In this document: positions 7,694 to 17,727 of the stretch, piece by piece
How positions within the stretch are numbered: the stretch's first letter is position 1
Layout: each line of letters starts with the position of its first letter
Assembly: GCF_038433465.1 (NCBI RefSeq)
Contig: NZ_JAESVF010000004.1
Coordinates: 62,001 to 126,000, forward strand
Origin: Galbibacter sp038433465
GTDB taxonomy: Bacteria > Bacteroidota > Bacteroidia > Flavobacteriales > Flavobacteriaceae
Direction: 5' to 3'
DNA: 64,000 bases
Position numbers and translations under genes: made by a program
Notes under the pieces: model-generated
Databases searched by the model: none
Seen by the model: the letters and a program-made list of their open reading frames with translations, nothing else
What the model was told of the DNA's origin: nothing

Positions 7694-10600
7694 ATGAGAT
7701 CAAAGTTTACTTGGATGCTGACACTTATTACTGTGTTGGTTTTACAGTTCTCCTATGCGCAGGAGAAGACGATTACTGGTGTCGTAACAGACCAGGATGG
7801 GCTGCCGTTACCGGGAGCGAATGTAACTGTTAAGGGTACGTCCACAGGTACTCAAACAGATTTTGACGGAAATTATTCAATTTCTGCATCTGTGGGAGGG
7901 AAATTGGTTTATTCGTATGTAGGGCAAAAAACTGTTGAAAAAACAGTTGGTGCTGCAAGTACAATAAACGTAGTGTTGGAGCAAGACGCTCAGGCACTTG
8001 ATGAAGTAGTAGTTTTAGGGTATGCTTCTGCTAGTAAAGCAGAGTTGACAGGTTCTACTGTTCAAGTAGATGCTGCAGCTATAGAGCAAGTTCCTGTAGC
8101 CTCTGTGGATCAAGTACTTCAAGGTAAAGTAGCAGGTTTAGTTATGAATAACTCTTCTGGTACTCCTGGATCTACTGCAGATATCCGTATTAGAGGTATT
8201 AGTTCTATTACAGCAGGAAATAATCCATTGTATGTTATTGATGGAGTTCCTGTAACAAATACTGATAATGCTGGTAATCAATCTTCAGGGTCTTCATTAT
8301 CTCCTTTAGCAAGTATCAGTAGTAATAATATTGAGAGTGTAACAGTGTTAAAAGATGCATCTGCTACAGCTGCTTATGGTGCTCGTGGAGCAAATGGGGT
8401 TATCGTAATTACTACTAAAAAAGGTAGAGAAGGGAAAACTTCTATAGCTTTTAACACTTCTTATGGTTTTTCAAATGATGCTGTTAAAGGACCAGATGTT
8501 TTAACTGGAGCAGAAAGAGAGATGTTGTATTATGAATCTCTTTACAACACATATGGAACAAGCCAAGGTTTTTCTAGAGATGAAGCTCAGCAGTTTTATG
8601 AAAATAATTTAGGTTTCTTTGGATCTGCTTATTACGATTGGAATCAAGCAGGTCGTCAAGAAGCTAATTGGGATGAAGTTGTTACTAATAAAGATGCAGC
8701 ATTTAGAGAATATAACCTTTCGGCTAGTGGAGGTAATGAAAATCATAATTTTTACGCTTCTTTAGGATATTTTAATCAGGAAGCAACTGTGATTGGTTCT
8801 GAGTTTGAGAGAATTACAGGGCAAGTTAATTTTCAAAAATCTTTGAATAGCAAACTAAAGTTTAGAACGAATAATAGTGCGTCACATTCTTATCAAGATG
8901 GATTGTTAGAAACAAGTGCTTATTTTTCTTCACCAAGAACAGTTAAGTTTTTTGCTCCTCCAATTGAGCAACCTTATGATGAAAATGGAGAAATAAATTT
9001 AAATACAACTTTACCAAATCCATTATGGATTTCACAAGAAGATATTGATGACTCTCAGTTAGTTAGAATTTTATCTAACAATTCATTAGAATGGGAAACA
9101 CCAGTAGAGAATTTAAGGTTTACTACTCGTGCAAATATAGATTATCAAGTCTATAACTATAAGCGTTACCGTAACAGGATAGATGGTGATGGGGCTAGTA
9201 CAAACGGTTATGGATGGCAGTCGCACTCTAGTAGAGCAAACTATGTATTCCAAAATTATTTAGATTATACTTGGAATATTTCTGAAGAGCATTCAATTGA
9301 TTTGAAAGCATTACAAGAATATCAAAAAAACAGGTATTATTATTTAGAAGCTGATGGAGACTCATTCTCTGATGATGGTTTAACTAACTTAAACTCATCA
9401 GGAAATCCAACTACTGCGAATTCTTATTTTACAGATTGGGCTATTGCATCATATATGGGACTATTACATTATAGTGGATTTAATGGTAAGTATGTATTTG
9501 ATGCTACATATAGAAGAGAAGGAAACTCTCGTTTTGCTGATGATCATAGATGGGGTAACTTCTGGTCTGTTGGAGGTGCGTGGAATGTACATAGAGAATC
9601 TTTCTTAGCTGATAGTAATGTAATAAGTAACTTAAAGCTTAGAGCTTCTTATGGAGTTACAGGTAATGCTAATATCGGATTGAATTTATATCAGTCATTA
9701 TTAAACTATGATTCTGATTATGCAGGAACAGGAGCTTCTTACCCTGGAACATTTGGTAACAGCGATCTTTCTTGGGAGACTTCACATACATATGACATTG
9801 GTACAGAGTTAGGATTCTTCAATAATAGAATTACTGCAAATGTTGGATACTATTACAGAGAGTCTAAAGATTTATTATTATCAGTGCCACTTTCATTAAC
9901 TACAAGTTTTACTAGCCAAACTCAAAATGTTGGTAGAATGGAAAATAAAGGTTTGGAATTGGAAGTTAATTTTGATATTGTTCGTTCTAATAACTTTAAC
10001 CTATCGCTAGGAGGTAATATGGCTACTAACGAAAATAAAGTTTTAGAAACTGCACTTGATGGTGCAGGTGAAGAAATCAATATCACAACAGGTACTAGAA
10101 GAGTAGAAGCTGGTCATCCAGTATACGGATGGTATATGGTTTCTTGGGCTGGTGTTAATACAGAAACTGGTTTAGATGAGTGGTATGTAGATGGAGAAGG
10201 AAGTGAAACTACTACTTCTTGGTCTCAAGCAAACCAAGTATGGCAAGGCGAAAGTGCATTGCCAACATTTACAGCAGGTCTTAATTTCCATGTAGATGCT
10301 TATGGTTTCTTTTTAGATGCTAACGGATACTATGCAGGAGGTCACAAAGTTTTCGAAGACTGGACACGTTATACAAACGGTACAGATAGATTTTCTTTAG
10401 ATTTATATAATGGGGTAGATGCTATTCTTGATAGATGGCAAGAACCAGGAGACGAGGCTAGATTTCCAAAAATGGAGTATACAGCAAAACCTTGGCAAAA
10501 TAGTAATAAGTTTTTATATGAAGGAGATTTTTTCCGTTTGAGAAACTTAACTTTTGGGTATGATTTTAACCAGAATATTACAGAGACTATAGGGATAGAT

Positions 10601-10753
10601 GCTTTAAGATTATTTGTTAGAGGAACAAACCTATATACTTGGGTGAAAGATGATCGTTTAAAGTACGATCCTGAGACAGCAGCTGACGGTTTTACAAGTT
10701 TAACAACACCTCCTGTTAAATCATTCATTTTCGGATTAAACGTTAAATTTTAA
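7694..10753 (+). CDS. SusC/RagA-family TonB-dependent outer membrane transporter
   Basis: 1019 residues. Signal peptide to about residue 22 (ending FSYAQE), then a carboxypeptidase-regulatory-like beta sandwich (ITGVVTDQDGLPLPGANV, about 26-100), the TonB-box-like LDEVVVLGY, and a plug domain with VDQVLQGKVAGLVMNNSSG, RIRGISSI and the SusC signature SVTVLKDASATAAYGARGAN. The rest is a 22-strand-type barrel ending in the aromatic FIFGLNVKF. It imports a ligand captured by the SusD partner, driven by TonB. The partner gene begins 6 bases downstream. No glycoside hydrolase, peptidase, sulfatase or regulator is nearby, so the substrate (glycan, peptide or other) cannot be told. Confidence 0.95.
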   Translation: MRSKFTWMLTLITVLVLQFSYAQEKTITGVVTDQDGLPLPGANVTVKGTSTGTQTDFDGNYSISASVGGKLVYSYVGQKTVEKTVGAASTINVVLEQDAQALDEVVVLGYASASKAELTGSTVQVDAAAIEQVPVASVDQVLQGKVAGLVMNNSSGTPGSTADIRIRGISSITAGNNPLYVIDGVPVTNTDNAGNQSSGSSLSPLASISSNNIESVTVLKDASATAAYGARGANGVIVITTKKGREGKTSIAFNTSYGFSNDAVKGPDVLTGAEREMLYYESLYNTYGTSQGFSRDEAQQFYENNLGFFGSAYYDWNQAGRQEANWDEVVTNKDAAFREYNLSASGGNENHNFYASLGYFNQEATVIGSEFERITGQVNFQKSLNSKLKFRTNNSASHSYQDGLLETSAYFSSPRTVKFFAPPIEQPYDENGEINLNTTLPNPLWISQEDIDDSQLVRILSNNSLEWETPVENLRFTTRANIDYQVYNYKRYRNRIDGDGASTNGYGWQSHSSRANYVFQNYLDYTWNISEEHSIDLKALQEYQKNRYYYLEADGDSFSDDGLTNLNSSGNPTTANSYFTDWAIASYMGLLHYSGFNGKYVFDATYRREGNSRFADDHRWGNFWSVGGAWNVHRESFLADSNVISNLKLRASYGVTGNANIGLNLYQSLLNYDSDYAGTGASYPGTFGNSDLSWETSHTYDIGTELGFFNNRITANVGYYYRESKDLLLSVPLSLTTSFTSQTQNVGRMENKGLELEVNFDIVRSNNFNLSLGGNMATNENKVLETALDGAGEEINITTGTRRVEAGHPVYGWYMVSWAGVNTETGLDEWYVDGEGSETTTSWSQANQVWQGESALPTFTAGLNFHVDAYGFFLDANGYYAGGHKVFEDWTRYTNGTDRFSLDLYNGVDAILDRWQEPGDEARFPKMEYTAKPWQNSNKFLYEGDFFRLRNLTFGYDFNQNITETIGIDALRLFVRGTNLYTWVKDDRLKYDPETAADGFTSLTTPPVKSFIFGLNVKF

Positions 10754-10759
10754 AAAATT

Positions 10760-12160
10760 ATGAAGAGAATTAATTTTATATATAAAGTAGCATTTGTAGC
10801 AATTTCCATAGTTGGACTTAATTCTTGTACTACAGATGACTTAGATCCTTCTACAGAACAGAATAAACCTGTTGAAGGTGGGATTACTACTGTAAGTAAC
10901 CTTGAAGGAATAATAAAAGGAGCTTATAGTGCAATGACTTCTAGTGAGTATTATGGTAGAGATTATATAATTACTAACGAAGTTAGAACTGATAACTGTT
11001 TTGCTAATGGTAGTTCTGGTCGTTTTACGACAGAAGCTCAAATGGCCTATAACGAAAACAACGATTATATTTGGGATAATGCATATGATGTAATTGCTTC
11101 TGCAAATATTGTTATTAATCAAGATATCTCGGTACTTGATGGAGATTTAGATTATGCAAAACATCTTCAAGGACAAGCATATACATTAAGAGCTCTAGCT
11201 CATTTTGATTTATTGAAGTCTTATGGGCAAATGCATGCTGGTGGAACTCTTGGAGTACCCTATGTAAAGGAATTTAAAGGGGAAGATTTGTTCCCAAGTA
11301 GAAACACTATTGAAGAAAATAAAACTGATATAGCTGCAGATTTTCAAACTGGTTTTGATATGATGAGTACAGCATATAATGATTCTTCAAAACAGTTTTT
11401 AAACAAATATGCAGCAAAAGCATTGCAGTCTAGATTTAATGTATATTTTGGAATGTGGGCAGAAGCTAAAGCAGCTGCAGAAGCTGTAATTAATTCTAAA
11501 TTGTATACTGTATTGTCGGCTAGTGATTTTGTTGGATCTTGGGCACAAGATGGTTCGTCAAATTCAATTTTTGAATTAGCTTTTAGTGCAACAGATAATC
11601 AAGGTATTAATGGTCTTGCTTATATTTATAGATTAGGTGATGCAGGAAGTTACGGAGATGTTCAAGTTATAAACGAAGTTAAAGATATATTTGAAGATAC
11701 TGACGTTAGAGGTCTTTTCCCAGATGCAGATGGAAATCCAACAGGTATTTTAGGTTACGAAGGAGATCGTCTTAGAAATATAGGGAAATATCCAGATAAT
11801 AGAGGTTATGATAACGTCCCTGTTATTCGCTACGAAGAAGTAATTCTTAATTATGCTGAAGCGTTATTAGAAACTGGAGGAGATGCCTTAACACAATTAA
11901 ACATGATTGCTTCTAATAGAGGTGCTACACCTTATACTTCTGCTACTAAGGAAAATATTTTATTAGAACGTAGAAAGGAGTTAATGTTTGAAGGTTTCCG
12001 TTTTGATGATTTCGTTAGAAACGGAGAAGGTGTTGAAAAATTATATGCACAACAAAACTTACAGGCTACAGTTCCTTATGGAGATTATAGATTAGCATAT
12101 CCTATAACAAATGCAGAGATTAATGCAAACTCGAATATTGTTCAAAACGATCAATATTAA
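10760..12160 (+). CDS. SusD/RagB-family nutrient-binding lipoprotein
   Basis: 466 residues. Type II signal peptide with lipobox Cys at residue 23 (IVGLNSC). The following CTTDDL carries the acidic pair of the surface lipoprotein export signal described for flavobacteria, so it is likely surface exposed as the lid of the SusC barrel. The SusD tetratricopeptide helices are visible around LQGQAYTLRALAHFDLLKSYG and NKYAAKALQSRFNVYFGMW, and the C-terminal part has VIRYEEVILNYAEALLETGG and LLERRKELMFEGFRFDDFVR, typical of the family. Its 6-base spacing from susC marks one operon. It ends 36 bases before a strong terminator. Confidence 0.95.
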   Translation: MKRINFIYKVAFVAISIVGLNSCTTDDLDPSTEQNKPVEGGITTVSNLEGIIKGAYSAMTSSEYYGRDYIITNEVRTDNCFANGSSGRFTTEAQMAYNENNDYIWDNAYDVIASANIVINQDISVLDGDLDYAKHLQGQAYTLRALAHFDLLKSYGQMHAGGTLGVPYVKEFKGEDLFPSRNTIEENKTDIAADFQTGFDMMSTAYNDSSKQFLNKYAAKALQSRFNVYFGMWAEAKAAAEAVINSKLYTVLSASDFVGSWAQDGSSNSIFELAFSATDNQGINGLAYIYRLGDAGSYGDVQVINEVKDIFEDTDVRGLFPDADGNPTGILGYEGDRLRNIGKYPDNRGYDNVPVIRYEEVILNYAEALLETGGDALTQLNMIASNRGATPYTSATKENILLERRKELMFEGFRFDDFVRNGEGVEKLYAQQNLQATVPYGDYRLAYPITNAEINANSNIVQNDQY

Positions 12161-12195
12161 TTAAAGGATTTATTTGAATACATGCTAATAAATTT

Positions 12196-12225
12196 AAAGC
12201 CCACCAAAGTTGGTGGGCTTTACCT
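12196..12225. terminator. intrinsic terminator after susD, shared with rnhB
   Basis: AAAGCCCACCAA pairs perfectly with TTGGTGGGCTTT across a two-base loop, in the 67-base gap between converging susD and rnhB. Confidence 0.85.
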
Positions 12226-12227
12226 TT

Positions 12228-12824
12228 TTATAAATTTAGTTTTAGTTGTTCTGGTAATAACCTAAACGAAGTGCGATGGTATTTTGTAGCGCCATATTTT
12301 TTTATTGCCTCTCGATGTTCTTTAGTGGGGTAACCTTTGTTTTTCTTCCAATTGTACATTGGGTATTCTTCATGTATTTGCTCCATGTACAAATCGCGGT
12401 AGGTTTTTGCTAAAATAGAAGCAGCCGCAATACTTAAATATTTACTATCTCCTTTTACAATACAATTGTGAGGAATGTTATTATAGGACTTAAATTTATT
12501 TCCGTCTACAATAATATGCTCAATTTTTGTGTTCATTTTATCCAATGCTTTGTGCATGGCTAAAATCGAAGCGTTTAAAATATTGATTTCGTCAATGACT
12601 TCTGGGAAAATATGTGCAACACCAAAAAATGAGCTTTCTTCTTCAATTATTGGCTTTAAAAGCATTCGTTTAGTTTCTGTGAGTTGCTTGGAGTCGTTTA
12701 TAATTTTATTCTCAAAAGAAGGTGGTAGAATTACAGCGGCGGCAGTAACAGGCCCCGCTAAACATCCGCGTCCAGCTTCATCTGTGCCAGCTTCAAGTAA
12801 TAAATTGCTATACGATTTTTGCAT
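12228..12824 (-). CDS. rnhB: ribonuclease HII
   Basis: Removes ribonucleotides from RNA-DNA hybrids in the cytoplasm. 198 residues, normal length. The first catalytic motif GTDEAGRGCLAGPV supplies Asp and Glu, IIVDGNKF the next Asp, and GDSKYLSIAAASILAKTYRD the family signature with the final Asp. The C-terminal YHRTSFRLLPEQLKL is also typical. It converges with the susCD operon. A divergent promoter region of 186 bases separates it from the porin gene. Confidence 0.96.
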   Translation of the reverse strand: MQKSYSNLLLEAGTDEAGRGCLAGPVTAAAVILPPSFENKIINDSKQLTETKRMLLKPIIEEESSFFGVAHIFPEVIDEINILNASILAMHKALDKMNTKIEHIIVDGNKFKSYNNIPHNCIVKGDSKYLSIAAASILAKTYRDLYMEQIHEEYPMYNWKKNKGYPTKEHREAIKKYGATKYHRTSFRLLPEQLKLNL

Positions 12825-12962
12825 TTGAATCGTTTTTAATAATCAAGGGTATGTACATACTGAAGTGTGTTGAATTTTTCAAGCTTCAGTTTATTGCGGC
12901 TAAAGTTATAAAGTTATCAGGAATCCGTATCTTTTTCAGTAGAAAAATAGCAAAAGCTGCTG

Positions 12963-12992
12963 TTTGGGTTTCGCTCAAATAATATACCTTTG
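12963..12992 (+). promoter_or_regulatory. promoter of the Porin_10-type gene
   Basis: TTTG (12963-12966), an 18-base spacer and TACCTTTG (12985-12992) match both halves of the Bacteroidota housekeeping promoter. The expected start of transcription gives a leader of about 10-15 bases before the ATG at 13011. Confidence 0.7.
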
Positions 12993-13010
12993 CTTTCAAA
13001 TCAAAAATGA

Positions 13011-14993
13011 ATGAAATATTTTAATTTTTTGTTTTTCTTTTTTGGGTTAAGTCTTGGGGTGGCCAATGCTCAAACAGAACAAGAACCTAATGTAGTACGC
13101 GATACTACTTTGGTGCTTACCGAAAAGAAGAAAACTCCTCAGAAAAAAAAGGGAGATACATTTCCAATAGAGGATTATAAAATTATCTCTTATGCTAGAG
13201 ATACTACTACGTTCGATACCACACTCACAATTTACAAAGAGTACAAATATAATTACTTACGAAAAGACGATTTTGAATTGTTGCCATTTTCGAATGTTGG
13301 GCAAACGTACAATATTTTAGGTGCCATTACAGAAGAAAAGAGTTTTTACCCACGAATGGGAGCCGAGGCCAAGTATAACAATTATATGGAGGCTGAAGAT
13401 ATTGATTACTACCGCGTGCCTACACCAACAACCGAACTTTTTTACAAAACGGTAATGGAGCAGGGGCAAATTTTGGACGCGATGATAACACTAAATACTT
13501 CGCCACAATTAAACATGTCGATTGCATATAAAGGAATGCGTTCTTTAGGGAAGTACCAACATATTTTATCGAGTACTGGAAACTTTAGATTTACTACCAA
13601 TTACCAAACGAAAAACGGTAAGTATTTTTTAAGAGGACATTACACGTCTCAAGATATTTTAAATGAAGAAAACGGAGGTTTGGCAGTGCCAGAGCAGTTT
13701 ACTTCTAACGATGATGAGTTTAACGACCGTTCGCGAATTGATGTTCGATTTGAAGATGCTGAAAACTTTTTACTCGGTAAACGCTATTTTATTGACCATG
13801 AATATTTCTTGTTTAAAGAGCAAGATTCTTTGAAAAACTACGGACTTTCGGTAGGACATCAATTAAACTACGAAACCAAAAGGTATGAATTCCGTCAAGA
13901 AGATGCAAATACCTATTTTGGGGATTCATATCAAGCTTCTGATATTAATGATTTATCAAGATTGAAAACATTTTTTAATCAGTTAAATTTAAATTACAAC
14001 AGCAAAATTGTTGGAGAAGCTACTTTTTTGGTGAACTTCTATAAGTACAATTACTACTTTAATAGTTTGGTGATTAATGAAACCGAAACCATAACCAATC
14101 AGTTACGAGATAACGAAATCTCCATTGGAGGAACATTTAAAAAACAATTAGGGGGATTTTCACTAAAGGGAGATTTTACTCAAAATATAGTTGGAGACAT
14201 GGGCGGAACAACCTTTAACGCTACCATGGATTATCAGCTTACAAACGATTTGGATATCGAAGCGAGTTTACACGGTTCGTCTAGAATGCCAAATTTTAAT
14301 TTCTTACTCTACCAAAGTGATTATAAAGACTATAATTGGGATAATCAAGATGAATTTGAAAGAGAAAAGATAAGTACCTTACAAGGAGCAATAAATTCAA
14401 AAAAATGGGGACGTCTAAGTGTTGCTTACACTGTGAGAGATAAGTATACTTTTTTTGAAGAAAATCTAGAAACTGGAGATTCACTTGAAATTGTTTCAGA
14501 CGATATACAGCGCGTAACTCCAAGGCAAGCGGATGGAACTATCAATTCGTTAAAAATAAAACTGAGTAACGACCTACATTTTTGGCGTCGTTGGGGCTTA
14601 GCAAATACTATCATGTATCAAAATGTGAGTCAGGATGAGGATATTTTAAATGTGCCTCAACTTGTTACTCGTAACACATTGTACTACTCAAACCACTTGT
14701 TTAAAAAGGCGTTGTACCTTCAAGTTGGAGTAACTGCTAAGTATTTTTCAGAATATTATATGAATTCTTACAGTCCAGTTTTAGGGGAGTTACTGGTTCA
14801 AGACCGTGAGAAACTAGGTGGACATCCAATGCTTGATTTCTTTATCAATGCAAAAGTTCGACGTACAAGAATCTACTTAAAAGCAGAGCATTTTAACTCG
14901 CCGTTTAGCGACAATAAATATTATTCCGCACCAAACTATCCGTATCGAGATTTTATAGTGCGTTTTGGTGTTGTATGGAATTTCTTTACGTAA
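13011..14993 (+). CDS. putative outer membrane porin (Porin_10 type)
   Basis: 660 residues. Signal peptide to about residue 20 (GVANAQ), a short basic linker (EKKKTPQKKKGD), then a long run of amphipathic beta strands with alternating aromatic residues, ending in a terminal strand RFGVVWNFFT as outer membrane barrels do. The layout, including IISYARDTTTFDTTLTIYKEYKYNYLRKDDFELLPFSN near the start, matches the family that databases call putative porin in flavobacteria. It probably forms a passive or specific channel, with unknown solute. It is transcribed alone from a very good promoter, divergently from rnhB. Confidence 0.8.
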   Translation: MKYFNFLFFFFGLSLGVANAQTEQEPNVVRDTTLVLTEKKKTPQKKKGDTFPIEDYKIISYARDTTTFDTTLTIYKEYKYNYLRKDDFELLPFSNVGQTYNILGAITEEKSFYPRMGAEAKYNNYMEAEDIDYYRVPTPTTELFYKTVMEQGQILDAMITLNTSPQLNMSIAYKGMRSLGKYQHILSSTGNFRFTTNYQTKNGKYFLRGHYTSQDILNEENGGLAVPEQFTSNDDEFNDRSRIDVRFEDAENFLLGKRYFIDHEYFLFKEQDSLKNYGLSVGHQLNYETKRYEFRQEDANTYFGDSYQASDINDLSRLKTFFNQLNLNYNSKIVGEATFLVNFYKYNYYFNSLVINETETITNQLRDNEISIGGTFKKQLGGFSLKGDFTQNIVGDMGGTTFNATMDYQLTNDLDIEASLHGSSRMPNFNFLLYQSDYKDYNWDNQDEFEREKISTLQGAINSKKWGRLSVAYTVRDKYTFFEENLETGDSLEIVSDDIQRVTPRQADGTINSLKIKLSNDLHFWRRWGLANTIMYQNVSQDEDILNVPQLVTRNTLYYSNHLFKKALYLQVGVTAKYFSEYYMNSYSPVLGELLVQDREKLGGHPMLDFFINAKVRRTRIYLKAEHFNSPFSDNKYYSAPNYPYRDFIVRFGVVWNFFT

Positions 14994-15061
14994 TAGTGAT
15001 TTATGAAGCTTTTGCGATAACTGACTCACAATTTAGTAATCCCAATACGGTATCAAAACTG

Positions 15062-15069
15062 TATCTTTG
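15062..15069 (+). promoter_or_regulatory. -7 box for the class V PLP enzyme gene
   Basis: TATCTTTG fits TAnnTTTG exactly, 22 bases before the ATG at 15092. No clear -33 box. Confidence 0.5.
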
Positions 15070-15091
15070 TTGTAAACCTTAGTTTAATTTT

Positions 15092-16195
15092 ATGTTTAAT
15101 TTTATGGCTACAATTGATACTTTTTTAAAAGACTTCCCCGTGTTGAGTCAATATACATATGCAAACACAGCTGCTTCTGGCTTGCTCTCCGAAAGTTTAA
15201 TGGAATGGCGACAAGGGCACGATATCGATTTTTTAATAGGAGGTAGTAAATTTAGAGAGTCGGTTAACGAACAAATAGAAGCTGTACGTAAAGGAGTTGC
15301 AGATTTTTTTGATGCTGAAAAGACTCAAACGGTATTAACACCAAACTTTTCGTTTGCTTTAAAAACTTTTGTGAGCGGATTGGAACTTTCCAAAAAAATA
15401 TTGCTTTTGGAGGATGATTATCCGTCGTTAAATTGGCCTTTTGAAAGTGCTGGGTTTAAAGATGTGTCTACAATAAAACTAACCGAAAACTTAGAGCAAA
15501 GCATTGAATCTGCTTTTTCCGATGCTCAGCCTGATGTTTTTGCTTTTAGTATTGTGCAATATGTAAACGGAATAAAAATCGATTTGGAGTTTATTAATCG
15601 GTTAAAAGAAAAGTATCCAAAGACTATTTTTGTTGCTGATGCTACCCAATATGGCGGTACAGAAAGTTTTTCATTTAAAAATTCAGGAATTGATGTTTTC
15701 GGCGGAAGCGGATATAAATGGATGTTGGCTGGCTATGGAAATGGTTATATGCTTATTAAAGATGATGTGGCTAAAATGTTGTATACCGAATCATTAAAGT
15801 TTCAACCGCGAAAGGAAGATTTTCTTCAGCATAAAAATCATATTACAAGTCATTTTGAGCCTGGACATCACGATACGTTAAACTTTGGAAGTCTTTTGTT
15901 TGCTATTGACCAATTTACAGAAATTGGAGTTTCAGAAATAACAGCACATCTACATGAACTTTCAGAGTATGCAAAAGAGAAATTTTCAGCTTTAAACTTA
16001 CTTTCTCCGATGGTAGTGAACAGAAAACAGCATTCTACAATTTTTAATTTATCGGTTTCAGCAAAAATGATTGAAGCTTTAAAAGCTAGAGGAATTGTAT
16101 TTTCGTTGCGTGGAGATGGCGTGCGAGTGAGTTTTCATTTGTATAACACCAAGAAAGATATCGATAAGATTGCCAATATTTTAAAGCACTCATAG
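15092..16195 (+). CDS. class V aminotransferase-fold PLP enzyme (candidate EgtE-like C-S lyase)
   Basis: 367 residues; an ATG at 15104 (MATIDTFLKDF) is an equally likely start. The fold type I PLP site is visible: Asp183 in VADATQYGG and the Schiff-base Lys209 in GGSGYKWMLAGYGNG, a pattern shared with cysteine desulfurase, isopenicillin epimerase-like and kynureninase-like enzymes. No SufS/IscS loop Cys is apparent. The gene lies 560 bases from egtD-egtB on the opposite strand. Since the ergothioneine pathway ends with a PLP-dependent C-S lyase (EgtE) from this superfamily, that is a reasonable but unproven role. Otherwise it is an uncharacterised lyase or aminotransferase. Confidence 0.75.
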   Translation: MFNFMATIDTFLKDFPVLSQYTYANTAASGLLSESLMEWRQGHDIDFLIGGSKFRESVNEQIEAVRKGVADFFDAEKTQTVLTPNFSFALKTFVSGLELSKKILLLEDDYPSLNWPFESAGFKDVSTIKLTENLEQSIESAFSDAQPDVFAFSIVQYVNGIKIDLEFINRLKEKYPKTIFVADATQYGGTESFSFKNSGIDVFGGSGYKWMLAGYGNGYMLIKDDVAKMLYTESLKFQPRKEDFLQHKNHITSHFEPGHHDTLNFGSLLFAIDQFTEIGVSEITAHLHELSEYAKEKFSALNLLSPMVVNRKQHSTIFNLSVSAKMIEALKARGIVFSLRGDGVRVSFHLYNTKKDIDKIANILKHS

Positions 16196-16441
16196 TTAAC
16201 TCACTAAAAGGGTTTAAAATCTTATCATTTACATTAATATGTTTTTAATTTTTGCTGATTTATGTAATTCGAACATGTGTTGAGAGAGTTGACTTTTTCC
16301 ATTTTTATGGATATTATTTTGCGTATTTCGCTATTTGGTTAAGGCTGTTTTAATAAAACGATAAATATTTGTTTACTAGTTGTTTATGATGTTTTTAATT
16401 TCTTCTTTTGATAAGAATTAATCCGTTAAATATAAAATGTT

Positions 16442-16738
16442 ATGGCTATTTCAAAACAATATTTAAAGTCTCGACCTATTTGTAAAGTTACTTTTACGGT
16501 TCCTGCAAATGAAGCAAACGAAGTGGTTGTTGTGGGCGATTTCAATGAGTGGAATCCTGAGTCGGCATCGCTTAAAAAATTAAAAAATGGACATTTTAAA
16601 GGTACTTTTGAAATGCCAAAAGATAGCGCCTACGAGTTTCGATATATCATCGATGGAACTTACACCAACGAGGCTGAAGCCGATGCTTTTAAGTGGAATG
16701 ACTTTGCTGGAACTGAAAACGCAGTGTTACACGTTTAA
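16442..16738 (+). CDS. stand-alone glycogen-binding (isoamylase early-set / CBM48) protein
   Basis: 98 residues, all of it one early-set beta-sandwich: KVTFTVPANEANEVVVVGDFNEWNPESASLKK, a strand-turn GHFKGTFEMPKDSAYEFRYIIDG, and WNDFAGTENAVLHV. The GDFNEWNP motif and YEFRYIIDG are typical of carbohydrate-binding modules of AMPK beta subunits and branching enzymes. No catalytic domain is attached and no signal peptide is present, so it is a cytoplasmic alpha-glucan binding or regulatory protein. Small proteins of this type occur in many Bacteroidota. It converges with egtD, 16 bases away. The 246 bases upstream hold no recognisable feature. Confidence 0.85.
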   Translation: MAISKQYLKSRPICKVTFTVPANEANEVVVVGDFNEWNPESASLKKLKNGHFKGTFEMPKDSAYEFRYIIDGTYTNEAEADAFKWNDFAGTENAVLHV

Positions 16739-16754
16739 GTAATAGTTCAAGGTT

Positions 16755-17711
16755 TTATTTTTTGCTGAACAGTACATTTTTGAATAATTGTGCTGTATCG
16801 GTAAACTCATGCTCTATTTTTAAAGAAGCTTTATCGGCCAACCAATTGATTAGAGACTTGTCGTATTTTTGAGAAATCTCAGTATGAATGGTTTCCCATG
16901 CGTTAAAATGAACTTCTAAATCGATTTTTTTAATGTTGACATTTTGAGTCTCTTTGGAAACCAAAAAACTTTTTGCAGTCCCAGTTTCAGGATCGTAGGT
17001 TTCCCAATGCATAAAGTTTTCAATATTAAAATTGGCATCCAATTCGGTGTTTATCCGAAGTAATAAGTTTTTATTGAAAGCTTCAGTAATCCCTGCTTTG
17101 TCGCTGTATGCGTCGATAATTTTTTGAGGATCTTTTTTTTGATCAAAACCCATAAATAGCAAGTCGTTTGGATTCATGCTTTCTTGTATGTTTTGCATAA
17201 ATTCAATCGCTTTATGATGTTCTAAATTCCCAATATTAGAGCCTAGAAACATAATTATTTTCTTTCGATCTTTATAACTTGCTAACCTATTGAGTACTTC
17301 AAAATACATACCTTGTTGCGGTTGTACTTTTACTTTTGGTAATTCTTTTTCTAACGAAGTTTTTAAGCCTTCAAGGGCATTGTTGCTAATGTCTATCGGT
17401 AAGTACGAGAAATTGTAGTTTTGTTGTTGTAAATAACGCAGTAATACTTTTGTTTTTTTGCCATCGCCTGCACCCAATTCTATTAAATCAAAACCATTTT
17501 CAGAATTAAAAAGTTTGGCTATTTCTTGTGTGTTTTGCTGAATAATTTCTAACTCGGCATTGGTGAGATAATATTCAGGCATGCTCATTATCTGCTGAAA
17601 AATTTTGTCTCCTTTTTTGTCGTAAAAATATTTAGAAGGGAGTTTTTTTGGTTGTGAAGTTAGACCTCGGTAAACATCTTCTTTAAAACTATTTAAGATT
17701 AATTTCAGCAT
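16755..17711 (-). CDS. egtD: L-histidine N-alpha-methyltransferase (ergothioneine biosynthesis)
   Basis: Trimethylates histidine to hercynine with three SAM, the first step of ergothioneine synthesis. 318 residues, the usual length. The SAM pocket is FDLIELGAGDGKKTKVLL near residue 75; FLGSNIGNLEHHKAIEFM and LLFMGFDQKKDPQKI are family hallmarks. The N-terminal LTSQPKKLPSKYFYDKKGDKIFQQIMSMPEYYLTNAELEI is also typical. It follows egtB by 16 bases in the same direction, so the two form an operon. The SAM demand links it loosely to the methionine region at 44-62 kb. Confidence 0.95.
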   Translation of the reverse strand: MLKLILNSFKEDVYRGLTSQPKKLPSKYFYDKKGDKIFQQIMSMPEYYLTNAELEIIQQNTQEIAKLFNSENGFDLIELGAGDGKKTKVLLRYLQQQNYNFSYLPIDISNNALEGLKTSLEKELPKVKVQPQQGMYFEVLNRLASYKDRKKIIMFLGSNIGNLEHHKAIEFMQNIQESMNPNDLLFMGFDQKKDPQKIIDAYSDKAGITEAFNKNLLLRINTELDANFNIENFMHWETYDPETGTAKSFLVSKETQNVNIKKIDLEVHFNAWETIHTEISQKYDKSLINWLADKASLKIEHEFTDTAQLFKNVLFSKK

Positions 17712-17727
17712 AAATTTTATTGAATAA

